A DNA stretch of 52,261 nucleotides from Bacteroidales bacterium (GTDB lineage Bacteria; Bacteroidota; Bacteroidia; Bacteroidales; Salinivirgaceae): positions 1 through 52,261 of the forward strand of contig JAAYQU010000039.1 in assembly GCA_012519055.1 (NCBI GenBank), read 5' to 3'. The notes beneath the pieces were generated by a model. That model was not told the DNA's origin, did no database searches, and saw nothing but the letters and a program-made list of their open reading frames with translations. How positions within the stretch are numbered: the stretch's first letter is position 1; each line of letters opens with the position of its first letter. Made by a program: the position numbers and the translations under genes. This document shows positions 44,350 through 52,261 of the stretch, piece by piece.

Positions 44350-44934
44350 ATGGATGGAAAACAGCAAATAGGACTATTTTTTGGAACTTTCAATCCTATT
44401 CATGTCGGACATTTGGTTATTGCCAATTATATCAAGGTTTTCGGTAATTTAAGCGAGGTTTGGTTTGTTGTAAGTCCGCAAAGTCCGTTTAAAAAAGATC
44501 AAAGAATTTCAGACGACCGCAATAGGCTTGAAATGGTGCATTTAGCTATCGACAAATCACCTGGATACCGAGTGAGTGATGTTGAATTTAATATGCCGAA
44601 ACCCTCTTATACAATTGATACAGTGGCATATTTAAAAGAGAAATATTACAAACACAACTTTTCGCTTATTATGGGTGCTGATAATTTGCAAAATCTGCAT
44701 AAATGGAAAAATAGCACTGAACTTTTACGTCTATGTCCTATTTTGGTTTATCCACGTCCCGGATTCCCAAATGAAAACCCACATATAGCTGGAGATATAA
44801 GCGTTATCGACGCTCCTTTAATGGAGATAAGTTCAAGCTTTATTAGGCAATCAATTGCAAACTATCAAGATGTTAGGTTTTTCCTACCTGATAAAGTTTG
44901 GAAGTTTATTGAAGATACGCAATTTTACAGATAG
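44350..44934 (+). CDS. nadD: Nicotinate-nucleotide adenylyltransferase
   Basis: NadD adenylates nicotinate mononucleotide in NAD synthesis. The nucleotidyltransferase signature GTFNPIHVGHLVI (about 12-24, with the HxGH motif) is present, as is SSSFIRQSI near 160 (the ISSTxIR-like motif). The 194-residue length fits the family. It is the last gene of yicC-gmk-nadD, and its stop faces the convergent cvfB-like gene with a gap of one base. Confidence 0.93.
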   Translation: MDGKQQIGLFFGTFNPIHVGHLVIANYIKVFGNLSEVWFVVSPQSPFKKDQRISDDRNRLEMVHLAIDKSPGYRVSDVEFNMPKPSYTIDTVAYLKEKYYKHNFSLIMGADNLQNLHKWKNSTELLRLCPILVYPRPGFPNENPHIAGDISVIDAPLMEISSSFIRQSIANYQDVRFFLPDKVWKFIEDTQFYR

Positions 44935-44935
44935 C

Positions 44936-45769
44936 TTATTTTAATTCTATACCCTTGTCAGTAAGCCTAATAAGTTGCTTTTTATATAGAGTTCCTATTG
45001 ATTTTTTGAAAAGTTTTTTGCTCATATTAAAGTGTCTGTCAATTTCTTCGGGCGAGCTGTTGTCGTTAAATGGTAAAAAGCCGTTTTCGGCATTTTTTAG
45101 CTTTTCTAAAATTTCTTCAACTGCATTATCGTGACCTTGATAGCCGTGAAGATTTAGAATTATATCAATTTTATTATCCTGTCTGATTTTAGATACGTAA
45201 CCAGTGGTTTGTTCGGCAATATTAAGCTTACGATGCGTATGATCCAAATGAACCAACCCAATGTAACGATTTTCAATAACTACGCTATAACCAAGCGGGG
45301 TTTTTCGATATACAATAATGTTAACTTTTTGATTTTCTTGTAAATCTATATCTGTGTTTGTCAAATAGTTATCAATTTTTTCTGAAGCAGCTAATCTTTT
45401 GGTTTTTATATCAATATAGAGTACCACGACAACTTTTTGTCCTATGCGGATTTCTCCAATCTGCTCGCGATGTGGCAATAGTAAATGTTTGTCTAATCCC
45501 CATTCCAAAAAGGCTCCAAACTTCGCAATATCAACAACTTCGAGCACAGCAACTTTACCAAACTCTATCAACGGTTTTTGTGTAGTGGCTATAATCCTAT
45601 CCTCGCTATCTTTATAAACAAACACCTCTACCTCATCGCCCACAGAAAGATTTTCAGGAACAAATTTGTTGGGCAATAATATCTCTTCTTCTTGATTGTC
45701 AGATAAATAAAATCCCTGTGGTGTAATCTTAACTGCTTGAAGCTTTTGAAAATGTCCGAGTAGTGCCAT
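44936..45769 (-). CDS. CvfB-like S1 RNA-binding protein
   Basis: This 277-residue protein resembles CvfB/YitL. It has an N-terminal S1-like domain, then a clear S1 domain around 72-135 with GKVAVLEVVDIAKFGAFLEWGLDKHLLLP, a third S1-like segment (about 145-200) and a C-terminal winged-helix (about 215-277, ENAENGFLPFNDNSSPEEIDRHF region). CvfB proteins bind RNA and, in Staphylococcus, affect virulence gene expression; the role here is unknown. It converges on nadD with almost no gap and has recG upstream on the same strand. Confidence 0.85.
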   Translation of the reverse strand: MALLGHFQKLQAVKITPQGFYLSDNQEEEILLPNKFVPENLSVGDEVEVFVYKDSEDRIIATTQKPLIEFGKVAVLEVVDIAKFGAFLEWGLDKHLLLPHREQIGEIRIGQKVVVVLYIDIKTKRLAASEKIDNYLTNTDIDLQENQKVNIIVYRKTPLGYSVVIENRYIGLVHLDHTHRKLNIAEQTTGYVSKIRQDNKIDIILNLHGYQGHDNAVEEILEKLKNAENGFLPFNDNSSPEEIDRHFNMSKKLFKKSIGTLYKKQLIRLTDKGIELK

Positions 45770-45824
45770 TGATTATAATTTTGTTGTAAAGATATGGATA
45801 AATAATTCTGTTGTAAACTTGTTG

Positions 45825-47927
45825 CTACGATATCATTCCCCAAAATGTGCTCTCTTTTAATTTATATTGCATAAATTGTTTAAGCTTTTGGTTTTGAGGT
45901 TGTTCTAAGAGTGGGTCTTCTTCAATAAGTTCGTTTGCGACCTTTCGGGCATATTCGAGGATAGCATGATCGCGACTTACACCCGCAATTTTAAGCTCAA
46001 ACGGTAGTCCGCTTTGGCGTGTTCCATCAATATCTCCGTAGCCGCGAATTTTCAAATCTTCCTCGGCAATAATAAAACCGTCGTTTGTTGATGTAATTAC
46101 ATTAATTCGCTTCCTGCTCTCTGATGATAGCTTGTATGATGTTAATAAAATGCAAAATGACTGTTCCGAACCGCGTCCAACTCTGCCTCTTAATTGGTGT
46201 AGCTGCGCTAGTCCAAAACGTTCAGCGCTTTCAATTACCATTATCGAAGCATTTGGAACATCAACCCCAACCTCTATTACTGTTGTGGCAACCATTATTG
46301 CAGCTTTTTTTGATATAAATCTCTGCATAGCTGCGTTTTTTTCATCGGCTTTCATTTTGCCGTGAACCATTACTACGTTTTCCTTTCCAAAATAAGCTAC
46401 CGTCCTTTCGTATCCCTCTTCTAAGTTCTCATAATCAAAACTTTCCGATTCTTCAATTAATGGAAAAACAATATATACTTGCCGCCCTACGTCAATCTGT
46501 TCTTTCATAAACTCGTACAGCTTTTTGCGTTTGGTGTTGTAGTAATGCACGGTTTTGATAGGTTTACGTCCCGGTGGCATTTCGTCAATTATCGAAATAT
46601 CCAAATCGCCGTAGAGGGTTAATGCCAATGTTCTTGGAATTGGTGTTGCCGTAACTACAAGTACATGAGGAATTTGTCTTCCCTTTTTCCAAAGCTTGGC
46701 TCGTTGGGCTACGCCAAAACGGTGCTGCTCATCTACTATTACCATTCCTAAGTTATCGAAAGTCACTATATCTTCGATCAAAGCGTGTGTGCCAATCAGT
46801 AAATGTGTAGTGCCGTCTGCGAGTTTTTCGTGAATAATCTTGCGGTCTTTCTTTTTAGTAGAACCTGTAAGCAAATCGACGTTAAAGCCCAATCCCGACA
46901 CAAATTTCGATATGCTTGCAAAGTGCTGTTTTGCAAGTATTTCTGTAGGTGCCATAAAACATGTTTGATAACCGTTATCGGCACACAAAAGAGCTGCCAA
47001 AAGTGCTACTAAAGTTTTGCCGGAACCTACATCGCCTTGTAGTAAACGGTTCATCTGTTCGCCACTTTTGATATTCTCAAAAATTTCGCGTACCACACGT
47101 TTTTGCGCTCCAGTAAGTTCAAACGGAAGGTTTTGTTTGTAAAATGTGTTAAAAAAGTTGCCTACAACAGGCATTCTTATTCCATCAATGTTAGCTTTAC
47201 GTAATTTGAATTGCCTTAGTAAATCCAATTGCAACAAAAAGAGCTCATCGAATTTTAGTCTGCGTTCGGCATTTATTAATATTTCGTGCGAGGAAGGGAA
47301 GTGTATGTTTTTCAGAGCATCTTGCAGTGGTATAAGATTGTGTTTCTTGCAAAAATCAGGAGTGTAAAAGTCCCTAATTTGCACAAATGTAATTTCAAGT
47401 GCCTGTTCAACAAGCGATTGGATTGTTTTAGAACTTATATTGCTTTTCTTTAACTTTTCGGGAATGCTATAAACCGGAGAAAAAGTGTAGTTGTGTTTAG
47501 TAAAATAGTTTTCAATTGGCTCAATCTCAGGATGTACAAAATTGATTTTGCGGTTAAACACATTTGGTTTCCCGAAAAAGAGATACTCAACACCAACTTT
47601 GTATGTGTTTTGTATCCAGGAATGACCTGCGAACCATACAACTTCAATGGTTGCACTTCCGTCTGAAACTTTTGCTGTTAGCAATCGTCTGTTGCCTGCA
47701 ATACTGGTTTTAAAGTCAATAAACTTGCCTTTAAACTGTACAAATGCGCCTGTTACCGGTATTTCTGATATTTTAAAAAGTACACTTCTGTCAATGTGCT
47801 TATACGGAAAATAGAACAACAAATCGCTTATGGTGTTGATCGACAAGCTCTCGCTGAAGAGCTTTGCGCGTTTCTCGCCAACACCTTTTAAAAACTTTAT
47901 CTCTGTTGTTAAGTTGTACTCTGCCAC
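45825..47927 (-). CDS. recG: ATP-dependent DNA helicase RecG
   Basis: RecG regresses stalled replication forks and processes Holliday junctions. The N-terminal wedge/OB domain spans about 1-260. Motif I is LLQGDVGSGKTLVAL near 288, motif II is VDEQH near 391, and motif III is VVTATPIPRTLAL near 420. The C-terminal motifs VIEVGVDVPNAS and QLRGRVGRG near 580 and the TRB region (GYGDIDGTRQSG) complete it. The 700-residue length is normal. Its start shares one base with the end of the phosphohexomutase gene (47927), so these two minus-strand genes are co-transcribed. Confidence 0.96.
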   Translation of the reverse strand: MAEYNLTTEIKFLKGVGEKRAKLFSESLSINTISDLLFYFPYKHIDRSVLFKISEIPVTGAFVQFKGKFIDFKTSIAGNRRLLTAKVSDGSATIEVVWFAGHSWIQNTYKVGVEYLFFGKPNVFNRKINFVHPEIEPIENYFTKHNYTFSPVYSIPEKLKKSNISSKTIQSLVEQALEITFVQIRDFYTPDFCKKHNLIPLQDALKNIHFPSSHEILINAERRLKFDELFLLQLDLLRQFKLRKANIDGIRMPVVGNFFNTFYKQNLPFELTGAQKRVVREIFENIKSGEQMNRLLQGDVGSGKTLVALLAALLCADNGYQTCFMAPTEILAKQHFASISKFVSGLGFNVDLLTGSTKKKDRKIIHEKLADGTTHLLIGTHALIEDIVTFDNLGMVIVDEQHRFGVAQRAKLWKKGRQIPHVLVVTATPIPRTLALTLYGDLDISIIDEMPPGRKPIKTVHYYNTKRKKLYEFMKEQIDVGRQVYIVFPLIEESESFDYENLEEGYERTVAYFGKENVVMVHGKMKADEKNAAMQRFISKKAAIMVATTVIEVGVDVPNASIMVIESAERFGLAQLHQLRGRVGRGSEQSFCILLTSYKLSSESRKRINVITSTNDGFIIAEEDLKIRGYGDIDGTRQSGLPFELKIAGVSRDHAILEYARKVANELIEEDPLLEQPQNQKLKQFMQYKLKESTFWGMIS

Positions 47928-49669
47928 TACAGTTTTAAATCATCAAGCATTGCAGTTATTCTATTGTCAAGCTTTTCGACAGTTTTCTCAAAATCGGCAA
48001 CATTATCAAACTTATCGCGCGCTCCGGCGTAAATTTTTATCTTAGGTTCCGTGCCGGACGGACGTATAGACAGTATCGAATCGTCTGCCAGAATAAATTG
48101 TAAAACGTTTGATTTTGGCAATTCTATAGGTTTTTCTTTTCCTGTTTCGATATCGAGTGTTTTTTGTGTCAAATAATCTTTAATACAAACCAATTTACTG
48201 CCATTAATTTCTGCAGGTGGATTTTTCCTAAATCGGGTCATTATTTGCTCAATTTCGTCTGCACCGCTTTTACCTTTTTTGGTAATGCTAATTAAGCGTT
48301 CGTAAAATAATCCAAACTCTTTGTATATTTCGATTAACATCTCGAAAACGCTCTTTCCTTTGCTTTTAGCCCAAGCAGCAGCCTCAGCAATTAACGCACA
48401 TGACATTATTGCATCTTTATCGCGGATAAACTCTCCCATCAAATAGCCGTAGCTCTCTTCTCCACCGCCAATAAATGTTTTTTCTCCTTCGTTTTTTGCA
48501 ATGATGTCAGCAATGTATTTAAAACCTGTTAGAACGTCATAAATTTCAACATTGAATTTTTCAGCCATTAATGGCAAAATTTCGGTTGTAACAATAGTTT
48601 TAACCAAATACTCCTTGCCTGTGAGCATTCCCTTTTCTTGCCAACTTGTTAATAAATAGTAAATTAGAAATGTGGCTGTCTGATTTCCGTTGAATAGTAT
48701 AAATTCTCCTTTTAGATTTTTTACCGCTATTCCAACGCGATCGGCATCAGGGTCGGTAGCTAAAATTAAGTCAGCATCAACCTCTTTCCCTTTTTTTAGG
48801 GCGAGTGCAAGAGCTGCGGGTTCTTCGGGATTTGGAGATTTAACTGTAGGAAAATTGCCGTCAACAACGTCTTGTTCAGGGACATTTATTATGTTTTCAA
48901 ATCCAAATGCTCTCAATGCCCTTGGCGCAAGTTTAACTCCCGTTCCGTGAATAGGAGTGTAAACGATTTTCATATCCTTATGTTGTTCAATAATATCAGG
49001 TCGCAACGAGAGTGATGTAAGTGCTTTGATATACGCACTATCGATCTCTTCGCCAATTATTTCAATTAATTCCTGATTGCCCTGCATGTTGATTTGATCA
49101 ACTGACTTTATTTTTAATACCTCGTCGATGATGTTTTTGTCATGTGGAGCAATAACCTGAGCGCCATCTTCCCAATACGCTTTGTATCCGTTATACTCCT
49201 TGGGATTGTGGGACGCAGTCACGACAATTCCACTTTCACATCGTAAATATCGAATTGCAAATGATAGCTCTGGCGTTGGGCGCAAAGCGTCGAATAGATA
49301 CACTTTGATACCGTTTGATGAGAATACGTTTGCAGCAGTATCAGAGAATAGCTTACCATTGTTGCGATTATCGTGGGCAATAGCAACCGAAATTTGTTTG
49401 CGATTTGAAAATGCTTTTTTTAGATAGTTGCACAGTCCTTGAGTTGACATCGCTACGGTATAAATATTCATTCTGTTTGAGCCAACTCCCATTATCCCCC
49501 TGAGACCGCCTGTTCCAAATTCCAAAACTTTGTAAAACGAGTCTATCAGTTCGTCTCCCTGTTCGGCAATCATTCTCTCTATCTCTTTTTTTGTATCTGA
49601 ATCGACATTTTTCATCGCTAGCCAACCTTTGGCTTTCTCGGTCACTTCTTTTAATAATTTCTTATTCAT
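47927..49669 (-). CDS. Phosphoglucomutase/phosphomannomutase
   Basis: This 580-residue enzyme of the alpha-D-phosphohexomutase family shifts phosphate between C1 and C6 of glucose or mannose. The phosphoserine loop is VVTASHNPKEYNGYK (Ser near 153), the metal loop is ATDPDADRVGI (about 308-318), and the sugar-specificity loop is GGEESYGY near 407. The C-terminal phosphate-binding loop SIRPSGTEPKIKIY is near 535. The length and the 580-residue form fit the PgcA/PGM2-like group. It is one gene downstream of rfbD, and recG is read straight after it. Confidence 0.93.
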   Translation of the reverse strand: MNKKLLKEVTEKAKGWLAMKNVDSDTKKEIERMIAEQGDELIDSFYKVLEFGTGGLRGIMGVGSNRMNIYTVAMSTQGLCNYLKKAFSNRKQISVAIAHDNRNNGKLFSDTAANVFSSNGIKVYLFDALRPTPELSFAIRYLRCESGIVVTASHNPKEYNGYKAYWEDGAQVIAPHDKNIIDEVLKIKSVDQINMQGNQELIEIIGEEIDSAYIKALTSLSLRPDIIEQHKDMKIVYTPIHGTGVKLAPRALRAFGFENIINVPEQDVVDGNFPTVKSPNPEEPAALALALKKGKEVDADLILATDPDADRVGIAVKNLKGEFILFNGNQTATFLIYYLLTSWQEKGMLTGKEYLVKTIVTTEILPLMAEKFNVEIYDVLTGFKYIADIIAKNEGEKTFIGGGEESYGYLMGEFIRDKDAIMSCALIAEAAAWAKSKGKSVFEMLIEIYKEFGLFYERLISITKKGKSGADEIEQIMTRFRKNPPAEINGSKLVCIKDYLTQKTLDIETGKEKPIELPKSNVLQFILADDSILSIRPSGTEPKIKIYAGARDKFDNVADFEKTVEKLDNRITAMLDDLKL

Positions 49670-49713
49670 ATATTTATATCAGTTAAAAGTTTGTAAAGTT
49701 AAAAGTACTTTTA

Positions 49714-49726
49714 CCTTGTACCTTGC
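49714..49726 (-). repeat. Dispersed GCAAGGTACAAGG repeat, copy 2
   Basis: The reverse complement here is identical to the 13-mer at 20744-20756 and again lies next to a gene end, 15 bases from the rfbD stop. It is flanked by AAAAGT/ACTTTT words. Confidence 0.5.
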
Positions 49727-49741
49727 AACTTTTTCCCTTAG

Positions 49742-50623
49742 TTATTTATTGCTCTTTTGTTTTTCGATAACAACTTTTTCCAGACTCTCTTCCCAGTGTG
49801 GTATCTCAATTCTGAGAAACTGTTTGATTTTTGTTTTATCCAACACGCTAAAGGCCGGACGTTTAGCAGGGGTTGGATATTCGTATGTGTGAATAGGTAA
49901 TACTTTACATTTCAGACCCGCATGCTTCATAATAGCCACAGCAAAATCGTACCACGATGCTACTCCTTCATTGGAAAAGTGTAGGATTTTTGGCATTACG
50001 GTTCTCTCTTTCAGCCACTTATCGGCTAATAGTAGAAGTGCGTTTGCCAAATCAGCTGCCGATGTTGGAGTTCCAACTTGGTCAAATACAACGTTTAAGG
50101 TTGATTTTTCGCTCCCTAAACGTACCATTGTATTGAAAAAATTGTTGTTCGCTGACGAATATAGCCACGCAGTGCGAACAATTGTTGCGATATCATGATT
50201 TTGCGTAACAGCAAGCTCTCCAAGCTGTTTTGTGCGTCCATATTCGCCTATGGGATTAGGTTTATCTTCTTCGGTATATGGTTTTGAGCTGTTTCCATCA
50301 AATACAAAATCGGTAGAGACGTGCAACAGGTATGCGTTATGTTCTTTTGCTGCTTTTGCAAGGTTTTCGGGACCAGTTACATTTATGGCAAATGCTTTAT
50401 CTGTTTCGGTTTCTGCCTTATCAACAGCAGTATAAGCAGCACAATTAACTACCACAATGGGTTTTGTTTTTGTGAAAAAATGTCTCACTTCCTCGGAATT
50501 GGTAATATTCAACTCTTCTACATCTGTATAGATAAAGTTGTAGTCTTTATATTTAGCAGATGTTTTTCTAAGTTCGTTACCTAATTGACCGTTTGCACCA
50601 GTAATTAGAATATTTTGAGACAT
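49742..50623 (-). CDS. rfbD: dTDP-4-dehydrorhamnose reductase
   Basis: RfbD makes dTDP-L-rhamnose from the 4-keto sugar, for lipopolysaccharide or capsule. It is a short-chain-dehydrogenase-type protein: N-terminal GANGQLGNEL (about 8-17), NCAAYTAVDKAE (about 60-71), STDFVFDG (about 105) and the catalytic YGRTKQLGE (Tyr and Lys near 128 and 132). The 293-residue length is normal. The other three rhamnose genes (rfbABC) are not next to it. It has its own predicted promoter. Confidence 0.93.
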   Translation of the reverse strand: MSQNILITGANGQLGNELRKTSAKYKDYNFIYTDVEELNITNSEEVRHFFTKTKPIVVVNCAAYTAVDKAETETDKAFAINVTGPENLAKAAKEHNAYLLHVSTDFVFDGNSSKPYTEEDKPNPIGEYGRTKQLGELAVTQNHDIATIVRTAWLYSSANNNFFNTMVRLGSEKSTLNVVFDQVGTPTSAADLANALLLLADKWLKERTVMPKILHFSNEGVASWYDFAVAIMKHAGLKCKVLPIHTYEYPTPAKRPAFSVLDKTKIKQFLRIEIPHWEESLEKVVIEKQKSNK

Positions 50624-50670
50624 AGATATTGCTTTTATTAATTAACAATGATATTTGTGTTTTAGTGTCT

Positions 50671-50678
50671 CAAAAATA
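50671..50678 (-). promoter_or_regulatory. Predicted -7 element for rfbD
   Basis: On the minus strand TATTTTTG (50678-50671) fits TAnnTTTG, with a start near 50664 and a 41-base leader before the ATG at 50623. Confidence 0.4.
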
Positions 50679-50711
50679 GCGATTTTTTAGGATAATCCTC
50701 CAAATATTGCT

Positions 50712-50719
50712 TATATTTG
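50712..50719 (+). promoter_or_regulatory. Predicted -7 element for the type IX-secreted protein
   Basis: TATATTTG fits TAnnTTTG, with a start near 50726 and a 61-base leader before the ATG at 50787. It lies back to back with the rfbD promoter. Confidence 0.45.
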
Positions 50720-50786
50720 TTGAAACTGAGGTAGAGTGATATAACGGTAAAATAAGTATTGATATTGACCAAAAACCATACAAGCC

Positions 50787-52205
50787 ATGATTAAAAAACT
50801 AACAATTCTAACAGCCACAATGTTTGCTTGCTTTGGAGTTTTTTCACAGCAAGCCATAGCACAGCAAGTTGATGCATCTCCAATTGAGCAAATTGAAAAT
50901 ATTGTAACACCATACAATTTAACGATATCCCAAGATGGCAATAATGCAATTTTCAGTTGGAACCATGGACCCATCTTCTTCGATGACATTGAAAGCTACG
51001 ACGATTTTATATTCGAGAATATTGGCGACTATATTCTTGTTGACGTTGACAGCTCTCCTACGTATGGATTTGGATATGGCATTTCATTCCCCAACGAAGG
51101 TTATACAGGTTCATATATTGTAATTAACACATTGGCGACTACTCCTCCTTTGTCGGAAGAAGATTGGGCAGCACACAGCGGAAATAAATTTTTAGGTTGT
51201 TTTGCCGCGATGTCTCATAATAATAATGACTGGTTAGTAACTCCGGAAGTTACCGTTATTCCTGGAATGGAGTTCTCTTTCTGGGCAAGAACTTCAAATT
51301 ATATTTATGGATATGAAAACTTTAGAGTAGGTATATCAACAGGCGGTACAACTCCGTCTGACTTTACAATTATTTCAGAAGGAACACATGTTAATGCTCC
51401 GCATACATGGACAAAATTCACTTACCCATTAGACGAATATGTGGGACAAAACATTAGAGCTGCTATCAACTATATATTTTATGGACACGTTTTTATGGTT
51501 GATGATATCTATATTGGCGTTCCAGAGAAAGAGAAATCAAGAGCATTTAACGGATATACGGTATATTTAGACGGTGAAGAAGTAGCTTCAGGTATTATGG
51601 AAGAAACCTACACTTTCCAAAATGTTTCGGTTGGAGAGCACACTGCTGGAGTTAAGGCGGTTTATACTTCTGGCGAGTCTGAAGTAGTGGAGATAGCTTT
51701 TGATCATGAGCCTAAATTCAATGTGAAATTTATTGCTCAGAGATATATTTATGGTTCTCCTGTTAAGGGAGTTAATATCATTGTTAGTAACGAGTCGATA
51801 ACAGAATCGAAAACAACCGATATTAATGGTATTGCTACGTTTGAATTACCGAGAGGTCATTATAATTGGGTTGCAACAAAACTGGGTTTTGAAGATTGGG
51901 AAGGTACTGTCGTAGTAACAGATCATACAGAAATAATCATTATCTATAAAAGTATAGAAAGTGAAACCAAAGTACAAGGTATTAAGTTATATCCTAATCC
52001 GGCAACTAACACGTTAACAATTACACGTGAGAACACCAATAACGCTATGGTTGAAATCTATTCAAATAATGGAGTAATTGTTAACTCATTTGAAATGAGC
52101 GAAACAGTTAAAGAAATTTCGGTTTCTGAACTAAATAGCGGAGTTTATTTTATACGCGTAATTGAAAAAGAGGCAACTAAAGTTCAAAAATTTATTAAGC
52201 AATAA
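50787..52205 (+). CDS. Type IX-secreted cleaved-adhesin-domain protein
   Basis: This 472-residue protein has a signal peptide (about 1-26, ending QQAIAQ). Residues about 60-250 form a cleaved-adhesin / choice-of-anchor J domain of the gingipain-adhesin type, with NNDWLVTPEV, FSFWARTSN and HVFMVDDIYIG. A small beta domain (about 255-310) follows with AFNGYTVYLDG. Next is a carboxypeptidase-regulatory/PEGA-like domain (about 315-390, GSPVKGVNIIVSN and TTDINGIATFELP). The C-terminal 75 residues (IKLYPNPATNTLTI to KVQKFIKQ) are a type A type IX sorting domain. It should be exported to the outer surface by the type IX system, whose genes must be elsewhere. Confidence 0.92.
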   Translation: MIKKLTILTATMFACFGVFSQQAIAQQVDASPIEQIENIVTPYNLTISQDGNNAIFSWNHGPIFFDDIESYDDFIFENIGDYILVDVDSSPTYGFGYGISFPNEGYTGSYIVINTLATTPPLSEEDWAAHSGNKFLGCFAAMSHNNNDWLVTPEVTVIPGMEFSFWARTSNYIYGYENFRVGISTGGTTPSDFTIISEGTHVNAPHTWTKFTYPLDEYVGQNIRAAINYIFYGHVFMVDDIYIGVPEKEKSRAFNGYTVYLDGEEVASGIMEETYTFQNVSVGEHTAGVKAVYTSGESEVVEIAFDHEPKFNVKFIAQRYIYGSPVKGVNIIVSNESITESKTTDINGIATFELPRGHYNWVATKLGFEDWEGTVVVTDHTEIIIIYKSIESETKVQGIKLYPNPATNTLTITRENTNNAMVEIYSNNGVIVNSFEMSETVKEISVSELNSGVYFIRVIEKEATKVQKFIKQ

Positions 52206-52261
52206 TATAGTATGTTGTCTCGTCCTGAAATAAACAAATAACATTGATCAAAAAAACACAA
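52206..52261. other. Gap at window end, possible insertion-sequence edge
   Basis: After the stop of the type IX protein the sequence includes TTGTCTCGTCCTGAAATAAA at 52214-52233. This string is reminiscent of the ends of some Bacteroidota insertion sequences, but no transposase is visible, so it is only a hint. Confidence 0.2.

Overview
This window is a piece of a Bacteroidota chromosome, most likely an anaerobic or facultatively anaerobic member of the Bacteroidales. The evidence is the AT-rich sequence, several TAnnTTTG (-7) promoters, a type IX secretion C-terminal sorting domain (50787-52205), many signal-peptide and lipoprotein genes, futalosine-pathway menaquinone genes (mqnB-mqnD), an EF-G2-type factor, and an oxygen-sensitive glycyl radical enzyme with its activase. 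Nearly all of it is ordinary chromosome. I see no prophage, no intact insertion sequence and no CRISPR array.

Region 1 (1-7369) is the most interesting. On the minus strand, four genes read in the order glycyl radical enzyme, radical-SAM activase, dipeptidyl peptidase IV, Xaa-Pro aminopeptidase. The glycyl radical enzyme carries every residue I can place from the trans-4-hydroxy-L-proline dehydratase (HypD) active site, at a constant offset. The cluster therefore looks like a pathway for proline- and hydroxyproline-containing peptides, such as collagen fragments. After it comes the first 11 codons of a flavodoxin-fold NAD(P)H oxidoreductase with a repeat-bearing promoter. Region 2 (7370-10947) holds three secreted proteins or lipoproteins of unknown role, then 600 bases with no gene but with small palindromic repeats.

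Region 3 (10948-21769) is mostly housekeeping: a tight recQ, DUF5063, 3'-5' exonuclease and rRNA methyltransferase operon; purA; the GTPases era and der; a membrane-anchored protein; a nitronate monooxygenase-like enzyme; and cutC. Several short repeats lie exactly in the gaps between these genes. Region 4 (21803-28896) has an SLC12-like cation/amino-acid transporter, an M49-like metallopeptidase lipoprotein, an unknown protein, an ECF sigma factor and proS. Region 5 (29197-33616) has an extremely Tyr/Trp/His-rich lipoprotein, an OmpP1/FadL-like outer-membrane protein, tRNA-Ser(UGA), a candidate 28-codon small gene with its own terminator, and a DUF4421 barrel.

Region 6 (33620-42726) has mqnD-mqnB, folE, two tandem paralogous lipoproteins, a SPOUT RNA methyltransferase, sucC without an adjacent sucD, tRNA-Asp(GUC), and an EF-G paralogue with altered GTPase motifs. 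Region 7 (42879-52261) has yicC-gmk-nadD, a CvfB-like S1 protein, recG, a phosphohexomutase, rfbD and a large type IX-secreted cleaved-adhesin protein. Functional names rest on motif recognition by eye. No database search was run.
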